A program made the translations under genes and the position numbers. Under the pieces are notes generated by a model, which was not told the origin of the DNA, searched no databases, and worked only from the letters and a program-made list of their open reading frames with translations. This document shows, one piece after another, positions 22,501 to 35,636 of a DNA stretch of 64,000 bases. This DNA comes from Daedaleopsis sinensis (Eukaryota > Basidiomycota > Agaricomycetes > Polyporales > Polyporaceae), in contig CM066311.1 of NCBI GenBank assembly GCA_033807695.1, forward strand, positions 186,001-250,000. Reading direction: 5' to 3'. The first letter of the stretch is position 1. Every line of letters begins with the position of its first letter.

Positions 22501-25500
22501 GCTCGGTGTTCTAGGCAGAAGCACGCGGGTCTTCTGGGCTCAAGTTGCCTATGACATCCATATGCTCGACTGCCACGGCCTGCGAGCGCCCGTCTGCGAG
22601 CGTGGACGCAAGTCTCATTGAGCCTTAGGTTCAAGCCGCGGTCCATGGATGCCCTAAGCCGAGTGTCCGCTCCCGCCCTCTCCAGGTACGACGACGTGAG
22701 TGCGGCGGGCACGGTGGCGTACATCCGAGCGAAGTATAGGCAGATGCTCTCATGGACGGACGGCACGGGTTCTCAGCCCGTCACGGATTAACAGGGGACT
22801 CACATGGCAGCCCCGTGTCCGGCGCGGCGTCCTAGCGCACTTTGCCCCCAATACTCGTCCTCGCCGCTGGGAGAAAATTCATTTCGGCAAGAGATTAAGG
22901 TCGCATCTGCTCTCGATAAAGGAATATGGGAATAATACTCACAGTTGTGCGACTCGGGCAGGACACCTGACGCATGCTGGAGCGAATATCCCGCGCTCCA
23001 GCCGGCCGGGATCGCAGAGTGCAAGCGGAGAGCTGCTTGGAGGCGCGCCCCAGACCCGGACGGAGGCCTTCGACAGACGAAGGCGGCCCTGTGGACCCAA
23101 TCATATGTCACTGCGTGGGATCGCGGAAGTATTCCACACGGAATAGGGAGAACGCACCCCAGTCCTGCGTTCGGTCTGATGTAAGGAGTGAGGGCCCCCG
23201 CGTCCGATCCGTCTAGTGTAAGATCGAACCTTGCTCCAGCAACGCAGCGAACCGCGCATCCACCCCGTCGCGGAGATCGCTCGCCCGGCCCCTGCGCGAC
23301 AAGGCTGAAACTAGTACTCAGCCCGGCCGTCCGACGTCTCGACTGGAATATGTATGGGCGGAATCAGAAACCGCGCCGTCTCATCAGCGACGCCAGAAGG
23401 TCGTCGACGGACTCCCTACGCTTGACTATGTATACTTCTGTATACTTACCAGACAGATGCGAACGGAGTCGTGCCATGCACGGAACGCTACGGGTCCACC
23501 ATCACTGACTTCCGCGCCACCAGCGATTCGCAACAGGCTTCTGCAGGCCGCTGCGGATTGAAACGCAATGTTCTAGCGACGTGAAGATCCTGAGTGCATA
23601 GAAAAGAACAAGATCTAGTAGACGAGGGCACATACCTGCGTACTTCCCCGCCTGATCATCGCGCAATGAGGACCTCGAATCGTCATCGACCCATCGATTC
23701 CGGCTACACGACCGTCATCAAGATTGGTCGCGGCTCACAAGATGGTGGAAGGCGTACCTGCCATGGGCATGTGCGCAGCTTACGAGAATTCACGAGAATG
23801 GAAGAACTTGGCAGCCCGGGCCCCCGGGATCGGATGCCTGACGGTCAATTTCCGCGGGCTGGGCCTCGGCCCACGTCGGTACTGAGGAAGTCCTGAGCTC
23901 TCGCTTTTTCAAGGAGAAGAAACATACCAACCAGCACTGGAGTAGTCTAGGCCGGACTGTGCTTGCAATGTTGAGCACTGCGTCGACAATTTGCACCCCC
24001 GCCGTCACCCGCCAGCGACCCTTGCATCGATGTCTTGGGACGGCATCGCGAGAGCTCGGAAGATTGCAATTGCAAAAAGAGGGAGGAGCGTCGGAGGGGA
24101 TCAGACTCGAGCATCAAGTAAGCCAGAATGAGTCTTGAGATCTGAGGCCTGCACCGCCCACCCGCCAAGAGCCCCAAATGCCTCCGCGCACCGCGCTTGT
24201 GAGAACCGACCATCTGCGCGCGCGCCAGCGCCCACGCGCACCCGCGCCAGGCGTTTGGTAGCTCGAGGCTGACCTATCCCTGGAGCGTCCGTGGGGACGC
24301 GTGCGCGGGGCGTACCTACGCGATCCGGCTCGCTGCCCTCCGCTCGCGGCGCGAACCATGTGCGCGCCCGTGCGTCGTGGGTAGGCACTCACTGAGGAGG
24401 TCGGACCCCGAGAGCTTAATCTTGGGCGACGATTGCGAACTCAAAGCTGCAGGCTCGGTCAGCAGCGAGCGTGTCGGGCTGACTCTTGAATCTCGCTGAG
24501 AAGCCGCAGGCCGAAGGCCGAAGCTCAAGGGAAGGGGAAGGGGAAGGGCGGGTGCAGATGATGCTGCCGGGCGACCGGTCCAAGTAGCGGGGCGTCTCGC
24601 GAGACGTGCAGGCCGCCTTCTTCCTCGTCGTATATGTTCAAATGCGATGCTCGAAGGGGGGTGAGAAGGGCGACCAGGAACACGGGACATGTGCTGCACA
24701 CTGGCACCTCTCCGCGCCCGCGACGTCGACACACGAACGCCCGTGCCGTCTTCCAACTTCGGATTCGACGCAGTGCTGAGTCCGGTCGCGGCCTTCGTCT
24801 GGAGCTTCGCTATGCTCGTCTTCCGCGGTGCAGATGTTCGGTTTGTAGGTGTGCATTGGTCAGATGCAGGCATTCGTCGTCTCTTGCTCCCCTCAAATTT
24901 TGCCGGTAGAGGTCCAGGTCTATGCGATGAGTCTGACGCGTGCCAGTCCTACTCTGGCTTAGGGCTGACCCGGAGTCCAGACTTCGCAGTTCAGCTTGAT
25001 TCCATAGCCAGCTCTGACAAGCTCTGATTGAGGCGCAACCTTCTAAGTCGCCATCGTTGACTCCGATGTCCAGTCGTGTCCGGTGCGATTGAGTCGCTAG
25101 CGCTGATCGATTTGCATCCAGATGGACGTCGACGCCAATCCGTGGGCATGGGGTACATCATACGGGCACTTGCACCGTTGCAGACAAGGCGCGATGTCAG
25201 GTACGTACTTACTTTCACCGTCCCGCCCCGAGCTGGTCGGAGCGTCGACGTCAGCGTCAGCGACTTGTCGGCGGAAAAAACGACCACTCACCGTGACACT
25301 CTCTGGCAACTGCACCTCCTGCAGTGTTCCGTATTTAATAATTGCCTCGCGCAGCATACGCGTGCCTGCCCGCGCCGCCTCGCGACGAGCGCGTGCCCGC
25401 CTCATGGTCGAATATTGAATATTGAATGTCAAGACTCAACGCCGCCGCGCGACGGCCGTGCTCACTGCTGAGCGCTCAGCGTCAGACAGCGCCAGACTCA

Positions 25501-26754
25501 CAATCCTGGGATCGGCCTGATCATCTGATATCCCACGCGGGGAGATAAGATAAGCCCAACACGGCACGCGCGGCCCAGCACTCCGGGGCCATGAACACCG
25601 GAGACGCCCGCGCCTGTCAGGCTGTCGATGTAGAAGCCGGACGTGGGCGCTTGACGTCAACGTCACGTCGCGCAAACGAATTGTAAGTAGCGAATTGTTG
25701 CAATGGTCACTGCTGCGTGCGCGGTACGTAAAGAGTACATACGGACGGTGCTGGGGGCCACAGCGTGCGAGTGCGGCGGTCATCGTGAGGGGAGGATGAG
25801 GAGAGGATGAGGTACGTACGAGCGGCGGGACGCACCTGCGGCCTGAACTGGCCATGGGCCTGAAGCTAGAAGACACGGCGTGCGCGCGGCTGCGCGGCGG
25901 CGCGCCGCCCTGTCTATGTCCGTTGGAACTTGGGAAGTCGGGAGCCAAAGCGACAGACAGACATGGGAAGTACGTAACGCGTGTAACGGGGCGTGGAAGA
26001 AAATCCGGAGGTAAGGGTAAGGACACGGACACGGATGCGGATGCGGACTGGGGAGTTGGCGCGGGGCCAGAAGAGAACGGCGGGCGGCGGGCGACGGCAG
26101 CGCGCGAGTGCTCGCTATCGCCGCGTGCTGCCGCCCAGACGACGTATCGTACAGTGTACACGCACGGGACCGGACGAGAGGGAGAGGGACATACGGACGG
26201 AGAAATCGGACGTGTATGGGGGGCTAATGTACAGAAACGGACACAGAGAGACAGAAAGGGAAAAATACAGGGGCGAGGGAGGCAGAGGGGCGCACGCCCG
26301 GGAAACAGAAACAGAACCAGAACCAGACCCAGCGAGTTGAATCACCGGATTGATGGGCGGTACGCGAGCAACGGCGGTGCACCGTGCGCGTCCGCTATAA
26401 CGGATCGGAAGTGGCGAGAGAGACGAGAGACAGAGAAAGAGACGGACACGGACACGGACATGGACATGGACACGGGGAAGCCACACGCCACACGGACGCG
26501 CTCGGCCGCGCGCAACGAGGGCGTCGCGCGCCAGGAGAGGCGTCATGCGGGGCCGTGGGTTCTGGATTGAAGATTCTACGAGGGAACGAGCTTGGCCGGA
26601 CCTACCGGGGCATTACGATTTGCGATGTGCGATTTGCGATTTGCGGAGCCTGCGAGCGTGACCCACAGTCGGAGGCTGGAGGCGAAGGCTGGAGGCGAAG
26701 GTTGGGGTTGGACGTTGGGTTTGGGGAAGGGGGGGAAGGGGGGCGAGGACGCAA
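19568..26754. other. 7.2-kb gene-poor segment
   Basis: No frame here shows a recognisable domain or a convincing exon set. The first 5 kb has mixed composition with many stops. From about 24100 the DNA becomes strongly GC-rich, so long meaningless frames appear on both strands. Simple repeats include CCGACC-type units near 22135-22145 and a GGACAC/GGACAT hexamer tract at about 26438-26475. A minus-strand segment near 22600-22766 reads MPSVHESICLYFARMYATVP and could be an exon of something unrecognised. Confidence 0.5.
26438..26475 (+). repeat. GGACAC/GGACAT hexamer microsatellite
   Basis: Six near-perfect tandem units of a 6-base motif occur just downstream of the HMG-box gene. A related shorter tract (GGACACGGACACGGATGCGGATGCGG-type units) lies about 400 bp away near 26020-26046. 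Both are probably products of slippage. Confidence 0.8.
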
Positions 26755-28717
26755 TTAGAAGTCGTCCTGGCGACAGTGCACGGCCGCGCCCGAGGCGAAC
26801 GCGAAGTCGGGGGCCCACTGGCCCCCGTGCGCGTACGGCGACTGTGCGGGGCCGTCCGCGCCGAGGGCGTACGGCGCGTGCATGTGCATGTGCATGCCCA
26901 TGTCCCAGTCGCACGCGTACGCGTACGCCGCGGCGTCGAACGCCTTCTCCATCACCCCGGGCGAGTGCGCGCGGCCGTCCGCGTAGTAGTCCCCAGCCTT
27001 CGCGAGCGGGCCTGCCCAGCCCTCGAGCGAGGAGTAGGACGAGGGCGAGGGCGCGGCGGCGCACGCCTCGCCCATGAGGTCCGAGATGCTCGTCGGGCTG
27101 CTAGGGTCTGCGCACTTGAGGCCCCAGCCGTACAGGACGGGCGTCGCGACCGGGGACGCGGCAGGGCTGCTGAGCGCGTCTGCGGCGTCGAGCTCGGGCT
27201 CGAACGCGGGCATGGGCGGGCTCGCCAAGGCGCGGATGCTCCGGGGCACGAACGCGAACGCGTCTCCGTCGGCCTGTGCGAGCGCGAGCGCGGGTCGGAA
27301 GCCGTGGGGGAGGTAGGAGGGAGGCGGACGGGGCGACGCCACAGCGTTAGGCGAGTGCAGTTCGTGGGATCGTGACGGACTCACGTCATTCGCGTCCACG
27401 TTCGCATTGGCCCCGATCGGGCCGTCAGCAGCAGCCGTCCGCGGAGGAGGAACTTGAACTGCTGGGCTGAACGCCAGGACGGGAGAAGACACGCTGTCTG
27501 CAGACACATGCCCTGTGCCCTCGCGTGACTCGCGGTTGTCGAGGGCGCCGGCGTGCTCCCCGCGCATGCCGTCGAAGCTTGTCGCGCGGGCGTAGGACGG
27601 GGGCGCGGCACTGAACGAGTCCCGGCGTGGGGCGGCGACGAACGGCAGCTCGCCGGATGGGGTGCGAGCGCGCGCAGCCGGCGCAGACGAGGACCGCTTG
27701 AACATCGCCGTGAGGGGGACGCTGAAGCGGCCGTCTACGGCTGAGCGTGGGGCAGCGGGCTTCACGTCCTCGCGTTCGATCGGGATGCTGAGCGGCGCTA
27801 CGGCCCCCACCTGCGCCCCCCCACCGTCCTGCAGTTTGACGTCCGCGTTCGCGCTGGCGGCGGCGTGGTTCTCGCTCTGCGGCACCTGGGCTACGCCGTC
27901 CTTGAGCTTGCGGCCCCTGCCCACGTCCTCCCCGTCGTCGTACTCCTTGACGGCAGCTGCGAGGTCTGACCCGGTCTTGCCGGCGACGAGGAGATCAGCG
28001 ATCTTGGCGCACCTCTTCTCGCGACTGCGCTCCTCCGTCTCCGACTGCCCGCGCCCCTTCCGATTCCCCCTCTTCCGCGGACCGTCCTTGACCTTGGCGA
28101 GCGCATTCGCGGCGTGCTTGAAGCGCCAGTCCGGGTACTTCCTGCGGTGCTCGGCGAGCGCGACGCCGGCCTTGGCCTCCCACTCCTCGCGTTCCTCGCG
28201 CGGGAGGGCCCGCCAGCACTTGCCTGCGGGAAGGGAGCACAGGAAACGCGTCAGAGGAGCGGACACGCGGCTGCCGCGAGGCAGGGGGGGCTGAGAAAGA
28301 GAGAAGGGACGCACCGATGATCTTGGAGAGCGCGCTGTGGTTGCCCTCGATCTGGCCGGGGATGCGCTGGGCGCGGATGAAGGAGGAGCGGAAGAGGATG
28401 AAGGCGTTGGGGGGACGCGGGATGTAGGACGCGTCGCGTCGCTTTGCGTGCGAAGCACGGGTGGGACCGAGCATGGGCGTGCCTGGGGGGGAGTCCATGG
28501 GCATGTCGGGGGCGGGGACGAGGGGGGGCATGTCGTCGCTGGCCCAGTCCATGCTGGCCGCAATGGGGGGCAGCTGGGCGGAGAAGGTGAACGTCATGGG
28601 CGGGAGCGGGTTGTCTACGAGGGGGGGCATGCCGTCTGTGCGGGTGGGGAGTCAGAAGGCGTGTGGAGGCCAAAAGAGGAAGGAGGACAGACCGTCATCG
28701 TCGTATGTCATGGCCAT
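26755..28717 (-). CDS. HMG-box (MATA_HMG type) transcription factor 1
   Basis: Three exons (28693-28717, 28315-28635, 26755-28223) join in phase to 604 residues. An HMG box lies at about residues 75-150: YIPRPPNAFILFRSSFIRAQ, LSKIIG, then across intron 2 KCWRALPREEREEWEAKAG and HRRKYPDWRFK. The RPPNAFILFR signature belongs to the sequence-specific MATA/SOX branch that includes fungal mating and development regulators. The flanks are Pro-rich (PPLVPAPDMPMDSPPGTP), and the C-terminal 400 residues are low-complexity Ala/Ser/Pro, likely disordered. The first intron uses a weaker GTCTGT donor, so exon 1 (MAMTYDDDG) is less certain. Translation could instead begin at an ATG in exon 2. Confidence 0.85.
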
Positions 28718-31700
28718 CGGTGTTGTGGTTAGCGTCGGGGTCAATGCTAACTGCGTAGAACGGAGGCGGGTCGAGGAGGAGGGCAGAGAGGCGAGCGAGA
28801 AGAAACGCGCAGAGGTAGACACGGGAAGAGGCGGAAGTAGAGCGTCGAACCGAAATATTCACTGCCTTTATTCTCTTCTAGGCAATCGGGCAAGGCGTCC
28901 GTGCCGGAGCCTGTTCTCTGGTGGGAGGCGCAGTCGTCCGTGGCGTAGACTTCTGCTGTGTTCTCGAGATGTGATGTGGGCAACGGTTAGGCTCTGAACG
29001 GGGAAGTCTGCGCCGGCAAAGGCTATCTCGCTGGGCAGCACGGTGGAATAGCTCGAGCCGCGACGAAGGAGATGTGCAAGAAGCACGCAAGCCGGTCGGA
29101 CAGACGATTCTGCCAGCTGCTAACCGCTGCTGTCTTCGAATATATGACGATGGATGCATCATCTATCTGTTCATGTAGATATGTCCATGCATCGATAGCT
29201 CCCGCATATGAACGGCAGCTGGTCTCACATCCTCCCATGACCCAGCCTCGCCGCGATACCGCTGCCAGCCGCTGCCCTATCACCCGGGATGGATGCCTTC
29301 CGGAGCGAACGAATACACTCACCTTGGCCGGTCGAGGGCCGCACCGCCCACACGCAAATCCGGAGTATCGATAGCGACGTCGTACGCGGACGCATGACGG
29401 CCCCGCTCCGCGTCCACGCAGCCAGGACATCTCGGGTATTCACGGCACAGGTCGATAAACGGTACAAGGCGAGTGCCACGGCAGCCTCGAGGTGAAGGCA
29501 CAGACGCAAGTGGAAGCAATGAGCAATGTGGCAGACCCTGGTGCCACTCGACCTGTCGCTTGCCTCCGCCCAGTGCCAGGGGTCCCGCCCGCCCGCCCCG
29601 CTTCCCGGGTCCCCGCCCTGCCTCTTTCTACTCAAGCATCCTCCGAGCCAGACTGTGCAGCCAACCTGCAGCTGGTACCACGTAGTATCGATATATATCT
29701 GCCGTGCTCTACCACGGAGCCTCAGCTGTATCCACCACTCTGCCATCAGAAATCTGCTTGTCTCGCATCCGTGGTACGTCCGCCGCCCTGACCCCAGCCT
29801 CCGCCTCGCTCGTTCGTTCGGACCGTACTTCCTGCGTCCCTAACCATCAGCTACAGAAACATCAACTCCACTACCTCTCGCTCGGGATCCGCACATGCGC
29901 ACTGATTAACGACCTCCAGCTGCCACCCATTTGGTGCAAAATGCCGTGCGCCGCCAGGGCCGCCTGCACCGGTTCGTTCAAACCACGCCCCGGAGCTTCA
30001 AACACGCAGTCTTCCTCGCAACCGTCCTCGGGATGCACATGAATACGTTCGGCCGACGGACGCGCAGCCGCTGCCGGGATCTTGGTCCGGCTACTAGCTG
30101 TCTCCTGTCTGATTTGCCTCCGCTCTCTCCACGACGTCCGGCGGGATCTTGAACCACACAGCACACATCTCATCTTCGGCGGCCGCGACTTCGGTCCGGT
30201 CCACCACAAACCACCTTTTCCCCGCCAGGGCGCGCGGTGATCCATTGATGCGCCATATCACGCCCTCGCACACCGCCTCGGCCACGATCCACGCCCGGTG
30301 CCTTCGTCATTCGCGCTCTCGTTTCGTCGGAGTGGCTCGTTAGGTCTGGTCAGACGACTCGGAATATACGGCACGACTTCCCGTGCCGCTTTGTGCTGTA
30401 ATGCTCGCTGGAAAATACAGTTCTGTGTCAGACGTCCAACAGCCTCGCTCTGTGGGCGAGAGGCGCGCGAGTCGCCAGGGGCGTGTCGCGATCCCGACCT
30501 CGAGCACGGACGACGGGAGCGTGCACAGCGGGGGGAATCTCCGTACGCGTACACGCGTCGCCAAGCGGACGCGTGCATGACACCATAGATGGTACGAATC
30601 TTCAGCGTTTCGCGTCCCCGACTGTAAGTAACTGTGTGCTCCTGCTGCTTGCGTGCAAGAGAGGCCCGAGCGGAGGGGACCGCCCGCCGCACGGCGCACG
30701 CGCGTTCCGTTACGTCCGCCTCGCACGCGTCCCAGCCACGCCCTCCGCCCGCTGACTACACACGACGTAACGTCTGCGCGCAGCGGGTGCGCGTTACGTG
30801 ACGCCTCCTCCCCACAACTTCTCGCCGACACGCCGACACGCGCGTCCGACGTCCAGCCACTGCGGCGCTGCGGCGCACCCACGAGTCCGAGTCCGAGTCC
30901 GAGTCCGACACCGGAGGCACGAGCGGAAGTGCGTCCCCACCGTTCCCCCGCACCCGCCCGTCCTCGGCTATCACCCAACGCTTACAGAAACTCCTCCTCC
31001 GAATGGGCGCTCTGCAGGACGCGCCATCGGTCCGAGTACCGGAGGGTCACATGCACGGACAGCAAAGGGCGAGCGCGTTTGAATACAGTACTACGCATAC
31101 TGCGTCCTTCCCAGAGACTTCCCAGAGATCTCATGTGCTACGAACGTACGTACCGTCCATCAAGGCCACGGATATGTTCCAGGTGTGTGTTCAATCATCC
31201 GCTGTCTCTCGTGTTCTTCTTGCATAGGCCTCGGGCAACCCGGACTCGCTGACATCATGCCAGAGCGTCGGTGCACGGTGCATCTAACATATGATCCACA
31301 GCTACAGCTCGAGCTTGTCCGACGCTGCGCCAACTGCTCGTTGGTGTCGCGTTCGAGCCGTCCCTTTGTGTAAGTGTGGCGTGAACAGCAAATGCTCACA
31401 CCCACCGCTCCCTCGGGACCACGCGTCGATGCCCCAACGGAACGACGCTTCGAATTCGCGCCTTCGCCGAGCTGTCAGTGTCTCCCTGGTGTCCCCCTGG
31501 AATGCAGGATGATCCGGGCGCGGCACGCGCATCCTCCCCGCCGACGTCGTCCCCGCGCCCGAACGAGCTTCCCCATCTCTCCCCTCGCCCACTAGTACTG
31601 CCGCCGCGCCGACGCCGACCCCGCGACGCTTCGCCTGGAGGGTCTCGTGCGCGCGACAGCAAGCCAATATGACAAGGTTCGTCCGCGGCGCGCACGTCCG

Positions 31701-32535
31701 CCCCTTCTCCCTTTGTTCCCGTCCGAGCCTCGGTGACGTCTGCATCTAATCTAATCACGGTGCACGCTTCCATTCTCACCTGGGCCCATGGCCAATCACT
31801 GAATCAGTGACAGTGGCATTCACTCAGACTGGGATGACTCACGCGCACGGCGGAACTGGAACTGGAACTGGAACTCGTGCGTGACTCGGACATGCTGAGT
31901 CTCGAGGTATCCGAGTACTTCCTCGACGCTCTGAGACTGTGTTGGATTCCTGGTTCGGGCCTGGCAGTGGCACGGCGCGAGGTCGGAGGACCCCTTCTGC
32001 GCCACAGTACGCCCACCGCCTGCTGCTTGTCAGCTCGTCACAAGGCGGCCATCCGGAATGCAGACGTCTATGTCTGTCGCGTCTCGGGCGCACGAGACCA
32101 GGCCGACTCTCAACACGGTTCTGCGTTCAGATCTTGCAGCAAGCCCCGCGCACGCCACAAACCCGTCCGAGGGTGCACTCGGCACTGGCACGATGTGGGT
32201 ATTATGTACATACATACATACAACATCGACATTGACAAAACGGCGCACCGTGACCGGGACCGCACGCACAAGACGCGGAGCCACCGATCCCAGATGGCAG
32301 ACAGTGAGACACAGACACGAAGAAATCGAAAACGTGAACAGGAAATTCCAAACAAGCCACCCGACACGGTGACAAAGGGACTGCCGAATGCGAGCGCCGT
32401 CCGCTGCCGCCGAGCAGACCCTCCTCCGACTCCCGAGGTCCTCCTCGGAGTCCCCATTGCCCAACCAGTCGTCGCCCGGCACCGCACGCCCCCACCCAGA
32501 CTAAGGCTCAAGCATCACAAAGCCCGAACCAAGAT
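28718..32535. other. 3.8-kb GC-rich gene-free stretch
   Basis: This is presumably the promoter and long 5' region of the HMG-box gene, plus the 3' side of the DUF6699-like gene. Long open frames exist on both strands but have no domain. A GAGTCC hexamer run occurs at about 30886-30912. Confidence 0.5.
30886..30912 (+). repeat. GAGTCC hexamer repeat
   Basis: Four and a half tandem copies of a 6-base unit lie in non-coding GC-rich DNA. Confidence 0.75.
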
Positions 32536-34759
32536 TCACAGCGGCGGCCCGGTGACAAGCATGAACCCGACCCCGTCCGGGGCAGGCACGAGCCCGCGAA
32601 AGCACACCGCGTCCCCGAGGTAGTCCACGCGGCGCAGCCCGTCGTCCGGCGGGGCGCCCGCGCGCGCGATGCGGCGCCAGTACGCGTGCACGGCGAGCGT
32701 CGTGCGGTCGCGCGAGAGCACGCGCGCCTCGTCCGGCCACAGCCGCTGCGCGTAGTTCGCCGCGAGCGCGTCGAGCACGTCCTGCACGCGCACGGGCGCG
32801 TGCGGCGCGCGCGCGCACGCGGTGAGGCTCCACGCGAACGCGCGCTGCGTGTCCCCCGCGAGCGCGGTGATCTGCAGGCGCGAGACCCACGGGTACGTCG
32901 CGGGCTGCGCGCTGCTCGGCCCGTCCTCGAAGTTCAGGTCGAGCTCGAATGGGGTGTCCTCAGCTGCCGCGACGCTCGGGCCGGATGCGCCGCGTGCGCG
33001 TGCGTGTCCTGATGCTCCTGGCCCGGTGCCCCATGTGTCCATGGGATGGCCAGGGTAGTCGGGATACGGCGCGTGCGCAGACTCTGGGTCTGCGTACGCT
33101 TCTTGTTCTCGCTCAGCCTGTGCCTGTGCATCGCGCTCGCGGACCAACTCGTTTGCTACGCCGAGGCGTAGGTCGAAGTGGATCGCTGGCCGGCCTTGCG
33201 GCTTGAGCGTGAGGAACGGGTGCAGCTGCAGCTCTGCCGGCGGCGGGGGTGTCGGCCAGATCGCGTCGCGTCGGGCTTCAGGTGCAGATGGATGCTCGAA
33301 GTCATTGCGCGTGTCGTACAGGCCCGCGAAGGTACTGTACGCGCGCGATGGCGCTGGGGCATCTCCGTCTGTGCTGTCTTCGTCTGCTGCGTCATCTTGG
33401 AAGTCTTCGTCCTCGTCTGTATCGTCGCTCTCGACTTCTGGCTCCTGCTGCTGCACATCTTGCAGCCCCTCGTCGTAGTCCCCTGGGGCGGCACGGCTCC
33501 GTCCTGCGTTGGCCAAGCAATACGTCAACACGCAGATCCCACGTCCGAATGCACAGGTACGCGGTTTGGACACAGCGGAGACAGGAAATGGGAAACGCTC
33601 ACGCACCGAACATCTTCTTTGGGAGGAAGTCCCTGAGCGAGAGCCACGACTGTGGTCTCTCCCGGCCCCGCCCGCGATTCTCCCCACCCCCACCGTGACT
33701 TCTGTCCCTGTTCCTCTCTATCTCTCTATCTCTATCTCTGTCTCTGGCCCGGTCTCTGTCTCTGTCTCTGCGACGACCCCCTGGTCCGGCTGTCCGCGCT
33801 TGTGCTTGTGCTGGTGCCTGTGCGCGCGGCCGCGCGACAGCGGCGTCCAGGCGCGTGGGGCCATGCGTCCGTCCGTGTATATGTGTGCCCCTGGGCATCT
33901 GTGCCGCTTCTGGCACAGGCGTCGTCTTCGCGAGCCTCCGCAGACGTGCGCGGGCGCGTGCGAAGAGCCCGCCGCCGGATCCGTCGTGCTCGTTGGGGGC
34001 ACGTGTGTGCGTGTGCCGGCTCTCGTCGCCCCAGGACGTGCTCGCGCTCGCGGTGTGCGCGGTGGTCGACGTGGACGTATCGGACGACAAGGATGCGGGC
34101 ATCCTCGCTCGGTGCTGCTCACGCGCGGGGTCATGTTCGTGGTCACGTTCGTGTTCGTATTCGTGTTCGTGTTCGTGTCGGCGTTCGTGTGTGTATCGGG
34201 TTCTCGAGCGACTGGAGATGTCGCCCGGCCGCGGGCTCTGCGCGGTGCGCGTCCCATTCACAGCGGCCCTGGGAAGCGGGAAGAGCTCGCGCTCGCGCCC
34301 GCGCATCTCCGAGGACGCGCCCCGCGGGGCCGGGTGTCTGGGATCGACCGTGTACATGTGCGGCGCGCGCCCGGCGTCCGCGTCCGGCGACCAGCCCTGA
34401 GTGTGGTCGTACGTGCTATACGTCACACCGGGGGTCGTGCCATTGCCATTGACATTGCCAGGCCTTGGGTATGCGTATGAGGCATATGGATATGCATATG
34501 GCGTTGGCTGTGTGGCTGGTGATAGTGGCATCGGTACGCCCGACTGCGTCGACGTCCGTGCTCGGGCTCGGGCTTGGGCAGGTGCTAGTGCTGGTGCTGG
34601 TGCTTGATATTGAACTTGAGATTGAAATTGAGATTGGGGTCGAGATCGTGTGCGAGCGTGCGGGTGCGTCATTCCTCCTTCGTTGCCCCGATCGGCAGTG
34701 GTCGTTCGCAGGTGCGTTCTTGAGTCGTAATCTCGTACTTTCTTTGACCGAGTCGCCAT
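32536..34759 (-). CDS. Low-complexity protein with DUF6699-like C-terminus
   Basis: Two exons (33607-34759 and 32536-33503) are joined at a GTGCGT donor to give 706 residues. The first 385 residues are low complexity: alternating Gln/Ala-rich, His-Glu repeats (RRHEHEHEYEHERDHEHD, about residues 190-210) and Arg-Asp repeats (RDRDRDRARDRDRDREIE), ending in SWLSLRDFLPKKMFG. An acidic linker follows (ESDDTDEDEDFQDD). The C-terminal part has LQLHPFL and FELDLNFEDG, then about 130 residues resembling the basidiomycete DUF6699 domain (VRVQDVLDALAANYAQ, AVHAYWRRI, RRVDYLGDAVCFRGL). DUF6699 has no known function. Family membership is my recognition of the pattern, moderately sure. Hexanucleotide slippage in the DNA accounts for the HE and RD tracts. 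Confidence 0.75.
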
Positions 34760-35636
34760 CTCCGGGTGCTGAGCTTGAATGAGATCAGGATCGTGTGTAG
34801 TTTCCTAGCTCTTGGAGGAGGGTAAGTCCTGATTCACCGACGCGTCAATGGCAAGCTCCTAGGCTCTGATCGCTGGTGCGCAAAAGCCTGACCTGGTCCA
34901 GAGCGCCTTCGCTATTGTCTCGGGGTTAGCGTGAGAGCAGCCGCGGCGGGATCGAGGCGTGCGGTTGCGGTTAGAGGTGCGGGGCAGCCGACCGGGGTGG
35001 TGGTCAGGACGAAGAGGCGAGAGGCGACAGCGCGAGCGGGGCGTACACGCACATGTCCTGCACACAGCCCTGTGCCCTTTGAGGCAGGACGGTCGCTGGT
35101 GGTCCTAGGAGGACTTGGACTGCATTATCGGTTATATCAGCAAGGCCTCGCCCTGCACGAGCGCAGAGCGTGGCGGATGGGAACACCATCCTCGAGACGC
35201 TCTTGTTCCCAGTTCGGCCATGGGTGAGTTCCCCGTTATGGAAGGTCGATGTTGTATTGGCTCTTGTAGTGTTCTGTACGCTGTAGTTGCCGTGTACGTT
35301 GTTGAAGAGAAGAGAACGTCATGAAACCTGCCCTAGCGTGGTACTTCTGGTGATAGTCGACGAACAAACTGTCAACGAGGTCGTATTTCTTTGGGGAGAC
35401 CTTTGTCAGCGCCCAGCGGTCCACGTGATCGTGGCGTTTCATTAGCGCGTGCGATGCGCGACGCGTTTTCTGCGCGTGTGCCATGAGCAAATGCGACATG
35501 CACGGTGCACCACTCACTATGTAGTCAGGTTTATTCCAAGAGTTATATATCAGAGAGTCATTCTATGGTACAGCAAGGCTACAGTGCAAGAAATTACGAT
35601 GACTTGGTCCGGATTCGACGCAATGAACAGCGCGGT
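34760..35636. other. Intergenic region, no gene seen
   Basis: This is the upstream region of the DUF6699-like gene and downstream region of the DNA glycosylase, with no domain-bearing frame. Short frames near 35236-35517 (minus) lack any family resemblance. Confidence 0.5.

Noticed and set aside
24316..24873. 185-codon minus-strand frame
   Set aside because: Low-complexity Ser/Ala/Pro/Arg in very GC-rich DNA, with comparable frames open on the other strand. It cannot be told from chance.
25854..26570. 238-codon plus-strand frame
   Set aside because: Arg/Thr/Asp simple-sequence composition arises from GGACAC-type repeats, with no domain or splice logic.
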